NCBI GenBank assembly: GCA_027065125.1
Contig: JAMOOV010000135.1
Span: 1 to 36,481 of the forward strand
Reading direction: 5' to 3'
From: Campylobacterales bacterium
GTDB taxonomy: Bacteria > Campylobacterota > Campylobacteria > Campylobacterales > JALSKU01
Length of the DNA stretch: 36,481 nt
The translations under genes and the position numbers were made by a program. The notes under the pieces are model-generated. The model did no database searches. It was not told the DNA's origin and saw only the letters and a list, made by a program, of their open reading frames with translations. Of the stretch, positions 33,971-36,481 are shown one piece after another. The number at the start of each line of letters is the position of its first letter. Positions within the stretch are counted from its first letter, which is position 1.

Positions 33971-34459
33971 ATGTACAATAGAGTTATTCTCGTAGGCAGA
34001 CTTACAAGAGACCCAGAGCTTAGATATTTACCAAGCGGAACGGCAGTTGCTACTTTCGGCATAGCCACAAGTAGAAGTTGGACCGATAAAAATACCAATG
34101 AAAAAAAAGAGGAAGTTATGTTTATAGATGTTACCTCTTTTGCAAGAAGTGCCGAAATCGTCAACCAATATCTAAAAAAGGGCAACAAAGTTCTTGTTGA
34201 GGGAAGACTTGTGCTTGATAGATGGACTGATCAAAACGGTCAAAATAGAAGCAAACATACTGTTAGAGCTGATACGGTACAGTTTATGGAGAGTAAAGCT
34301 GAGGCTCAAAATAGTGCCTCTTCTTATGGAAAATCTCAACAGAGCAACTACTCCAACACTAACCAATATCAGCAAAATCAAAACTACTCTTCACCAAAAC
34401 CTCAGGCAGAAGAAAAAATACCTGAGATAGATATTGACGAAGAAGAGATACCATTTTAA
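33971..34459 (+). CDS. ssb: Single-stranded DNA-binding protein
   Basis: Coats single-stranded DNA in replication, repair and recombination. The OB fold (about 1–105) starts YNRVILVGRLTRDPELRYLP and includes VMFIDVTSFARSAEIV and GNKVLVEGRLVLDRW. A glutamine/asparagine-rich linker follows. The acidic tip ends DEEEIPF, the partner-binding tail of bacterial SSB. AGGAGA precedes the ATG. It lies between the S6 and S18 genes, the usual bacterial order. Confidence 0.97.
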   Translation: MYNRVILVGRLTRDPELRYLPSGTAVATFGIATSRSWTDKNTNEKKEEVMFIDVTSFARSAEIVNQYLKKGNKVLVEGRLVLDRWTDQNGQNRSKHTVRADTVQFMESKAEAQNSASSYGKSQQSNYSNTNQYQQNQNYSSPKPQAEEKIPEIDIDEEEIPF

Positions 34460-34481
34460 AATATAGAAAAAAGGAAATATG

Positions 34482-34745
34482 ATGGCAGAGAGAAGAAAAT
34501 ATTCAAAAAAATATTGTAAATATTGTGAAGCAAAAGTTGAAATGATCGACTATAAGGATTTGGGATTGTTAAAGCAAACTCTTTCAGAGAGATATAAAAT
34601 AATGCCAAAAAGACTTACTGGAAATTGTAAAAAACATCAAGAGATGGTCGAAAAAGCTATCAAACGAGCAAGACAAGCAGCATTTATACCATATATTGTA
34701 GATAGAAAAAATGTTGCAGTTACTCCATTTGAGCTATTAAAATAA
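34482..34745 (+). CDS. rpsR: 30S ribosomal protein S18
   Basis: Partner of S6 in the 30S platform. Two ATG codons stand in tandem; I prefer the second ([11 protein letters not shown]), 6 bases from AGGA, while the first at 34479 is only 3 bases away. The product has 87 residues. [17 protein letters not shown] has a CxxC pair, FIPY and [15 protein letters not shown] close the protein. It is the last gene of the operon and is followed by a strong hairpin. Confidence 0.95.
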   Translation: MAERRKYSKKYCKYCEAKVEMIDYKDLGLLKQTLSERYKIMPKRLTGNCKKHQEMVEKAIKRARQAAFIPYIVDRKNVAVTPFELLK

Positions 34746-34755
34746 AATACTTCAA

Positions 34756-34786
34756 AGATAGGTTCGAATTTACCTCGAACCTATCT
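34756..34786. terminator. Bidirectional hairpin between rpsR and lon
   Basis: AGATAGGTTCGA at 34756–34767 and its exact complement at 34775–34786 form a 12-bp stem with a 7-base loop between two convergent genes. On the minus strand a T-rich stretch (TTGAAGTATTTTATTTT) follows, favouring termination of lon; on the plus strand the tail is weak. Confidence 0.7.
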
Positions 34787-34800
34787 AATATCTAAACCAA

Positions 34801-36481
34801 TTAAACTAAAGCCTCTTTTAAAACTTCCTCAATTCTTGTTACCGGGATTATCTCTATACTCTTTTTAACTTCATCAGGTATATCGTTCAAATCTTTTTCA
34901 TAATTCTTTTTACAAATGACAATCTTTTTGATCTTAGCTTTATATGCAGCTATCATTTTTTCTTTAAGTCCGCCGATAGGCAAAACTCTGCCGGTTAGTG
35001 TTAACTCTCCGGTCATCGCCACATCCGCCCTCACTTTTCTTTCGCTAAGTATAGAAGCTATTGCCGTAGCCATAGTGATACCGGCACTTGGACCATCTTT
35101 TGGAGTGGCACCTTCAGGAACATGGAGGTGTAGATCGTATCTTCTGTAAACTTCACTACTTGGCAAATCTTTCTTTTCGCTTTCCTCTTTTTCACTCTTA
35201 GGGATTATCTTTTTGGGTATTTTTATCTTGTCATTATCAATGAGAACTTTTATAACACTATAGGCTATCTTTGCAGACTCTTTCATCACATCGCCTAAAG
35301 AGCCGGTTAGTTGCAGTGAACCTTTGCCTTTTATCTTTATAGCTTCTATCTTCAAAACATCTCCGCCGACAGCTGTCCAAGCCAAACCGTTTACAACTCC
35401 TATGATATCTTTTTTCTCTTTCTCCTCTATCTCAAAAACCTCTTTATCCAAATAATCATCCAAATCTTTTTTAGAGATAGTTATTTTTTGTATAGATGGA
35501 TCTAAAAGTAGTTTTTTTGCCACTTTTCTCAATATATCAGCTATTCTTCGTCTTAAATTTCTAACACCAGCCTCTCTTGTGTAGTTAGAAATGATCCTAT
35601 CCAAGGCTGATTTTAGTATCTTTACTTCATAGGTTTTAAGACCATGTTTTTTAAGTTCTTGTGGTATAAGGAAGTTTCTTGCTATTTCATATTTTTCTTT
35701 TGGAGTGTATGAACTTAAAAATATAAACTCCATTCTATCTCTAAGTGGTGCGGGTATATAGCCTATCTCATTTGCCGTGGCTATGAAAATAACTCTGCTT
35801 AAGTCTATATTGAAGTTTAGATAGTAATCTCTAAATTTGTTATTTTGTTCCGGGTCTAATATCTCCAAAAGAACACTTGTGGGATCACCTCTATGACTTC
35901 TTGAAACTTTATCTATCTCATCAAGTACGACAACGGGATCCATCTGTTTTGCCTCTATAAGACCTTGAACAATCCTTCCGGGCATTGCTCCTATATATGT
36001 TCGCCTGTGTCCTCTTAATTCATTTACATCTTCAAGTCCCCCAAGAGCTATCCTTATGAGATCTCTTTTGAGTGCTGTTGCTATGGAATTTGCCAAAGAT
36101 GTTTTACCGACTCCCGGAGGTCCTGCAAAGCAGATGATAGCTCCTTTGTTTTCTTGATCCTTTATACCTCTTAGCTCTAAAAGCTCTTTTACTGCAAAGT
36201 ACTCCTCTATCCTATCTTTCGGTTTGTCAAGAGAGTAGTGATCTGCATCAAGTTGTTTTCGTACTGCATTTATATCAAGTTTTTTCTTTGAATAAGCCCC
36301 AAAAGGTATCTCTAAAACCCAGTCAAGATAGCCTTGTATGACATTGGCATCAGCTGAATCGGGATGCATTCTTGAGAGTCTGTCTATCTGTTTTTTTATC
36401 TCTTTGTAAGCATCTTCTTGCATATGGGCTTTTTTGAGTTCAAGTTTTTTTCTATACTCTTCTATCTCTTCGTCTCTTTGG
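34801..36481 (-). CDS. lon: ATP-dependent protease Lon, 5′ end outside window
   Basis: An AAA+ serine protease that degrades damaged and regulatory proteins. The frame is open to the window edge, beyond the ATG at 36423, and reads [20 protein letters not shown], the coiled region before the ATPase, so that ATG is internal. The N-terminal substrate-binding domain lies outside. Walker A is [10 protein letters not shown], Walker B is [10 protein letters not shown], followed by [17 protein letters not shown]. The proteolytic Ser-Lys dyad is in [11 protein letters not shown] and [25 protein letters not shown] replaces the more usual LPW ending. It is convergent with rpsR. Confidence 0.96.
   Translation of the reverse strand, partial: QRDEEIEEYRKKLELKKAHMQEDAYKEIKKQIDRLSRMHPDSADANVIQGYLDWVLEIPFGAYSKKKLDINAVRKQLDADHYSLDKPKDRIEEYFAVKELLELRGIKDQENKGAIICFAGPPGVGKTSLANSIATALKRDLIRIALGGLEDVNELRGHRRTYIGAMPGRIVQGLIEAKQMDPVVVLDEIDKVSRSHRGDPTSVLLEILDPEQNNKFRDYYLNFNIDLSRVIFIATANEIGYIPAPLRDRMEFIFLSSYTPKEKYEIARNFLIPQELKKHGLKTYEVKILKSALDRIISNYTREAGVRNLRRRIADILRKVAKKLLLDPSIQKITISKKDLDDYLDKEVFEIEEKEKKDIIGVVNGLAWTAVGGDVLKIEAIKIKGKGSLQLTGSLGDVMKESAKIAYSVIKVLIDNDKIKIPKKIIPKSEKEESEKKDLPSSEVYRRYDLHLHVPEGATPKDGPSAGITMATAIASILSERKVRADVAMTGELTLTGRVLPIGGLKEKMIAAYKAKIKKIVICKKNYEKDLNDIPDEVKKSIEIIPVTRIEEVLKEALV

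Noticed and set aside
36421-36423. ATG at 36423 as the start of lon
   Set aside because: The frame continues upstream with a Lon-like coiled segment to the window edge, and the essential N-terminal domain would be missing.

Overview
The window looks like a chromosomal segment of a member of the Campylobacterota (Epsilonproteobacteria). The evidence is the low G+C content, the strong preference for AGA arginine codons, the tightly overlapping genes, the order HDOD–rnr–holA–rpsF–ssb–rpsR, the block ilvC–YibQ-like–dprA–ruvX, and the short 420-residue Pgi. I cannot name the genus.

Region 1 (1–14883, minus strand) is one long gluconeogenic and glycogen gene run. Transcription order is ppsA, a D-2-hydroxyacid dehydrogenase, class I fba, a disulfide reductase, eno, glgP, gap, gpmA, a possible frameshifted micro-gene, pgm, pgi and a second short glucan phosphorylase cut by the window edge. 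Most junctions overlap by 4 bases or are separated by only a few. The set links pyruvate/PEP to hexose phosphate and glycogen; pgk, tpi, a fructose bisphosphatase and a phosphofructokinase are absent here. The dehydrogenase uses CGN arginine codons, unlike its neighbours, and is probably a later insertion.

Region 2 (14884–20032, plus strand) diverges from ppsA. It holds a Crp/Fnr-family regulator, an APC permease, an HdeD-like membrane protein, an EI24/CysZ-like membrane protein and a second APC permease. A perfect 7+7 palindrome lies between ppsA and the regulator and is a candidate operator.

Region 3 (20033–22756) begins with about 830 bases that carry only hairpins, a small membrane-peptide ORF and decayed coding debris on the minus strand. 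It continues with a second disulfide reductase, a DUF309 protein and tRNA-Thr(CGT).

Region 4 (about 22757–26327) is an A+T-rich accessory island next to the tRNA. It holds a strong palindromic terminator, a tyrosine integrase split at an A AAA AAG slippery heptamer, and a small phage-type nuclease-like protein. It also holds a previously unlabelled candidate small RNA with its own consensus promoter and intrinsic terminator, an AAA/DUF4143 ATPase flanked by near-identical 31-bp direct repeats, and a truncated PAPS-reductase-family fragment that stops against ruvX.

Region 5 (26329–36481) is core: ruvX, dprA, a YibQ-like deacetylase and ilvC on the minus strand; HDOD, rnr, holA, rpsF, ssb and rpsR on the plus strand; then a bidirectional terminator and the 3′ part of lon on the minus strand.

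The best candidates for something undescribed are the roughly 96-nt RNA at 24379–24474 and the micro-gene at 3986–4113, which becomes a 42-residue single-pass membrane peptide only if the ribosome slips −1 at A AAA AAG. All statements come from reading the sequence; no database search was run.
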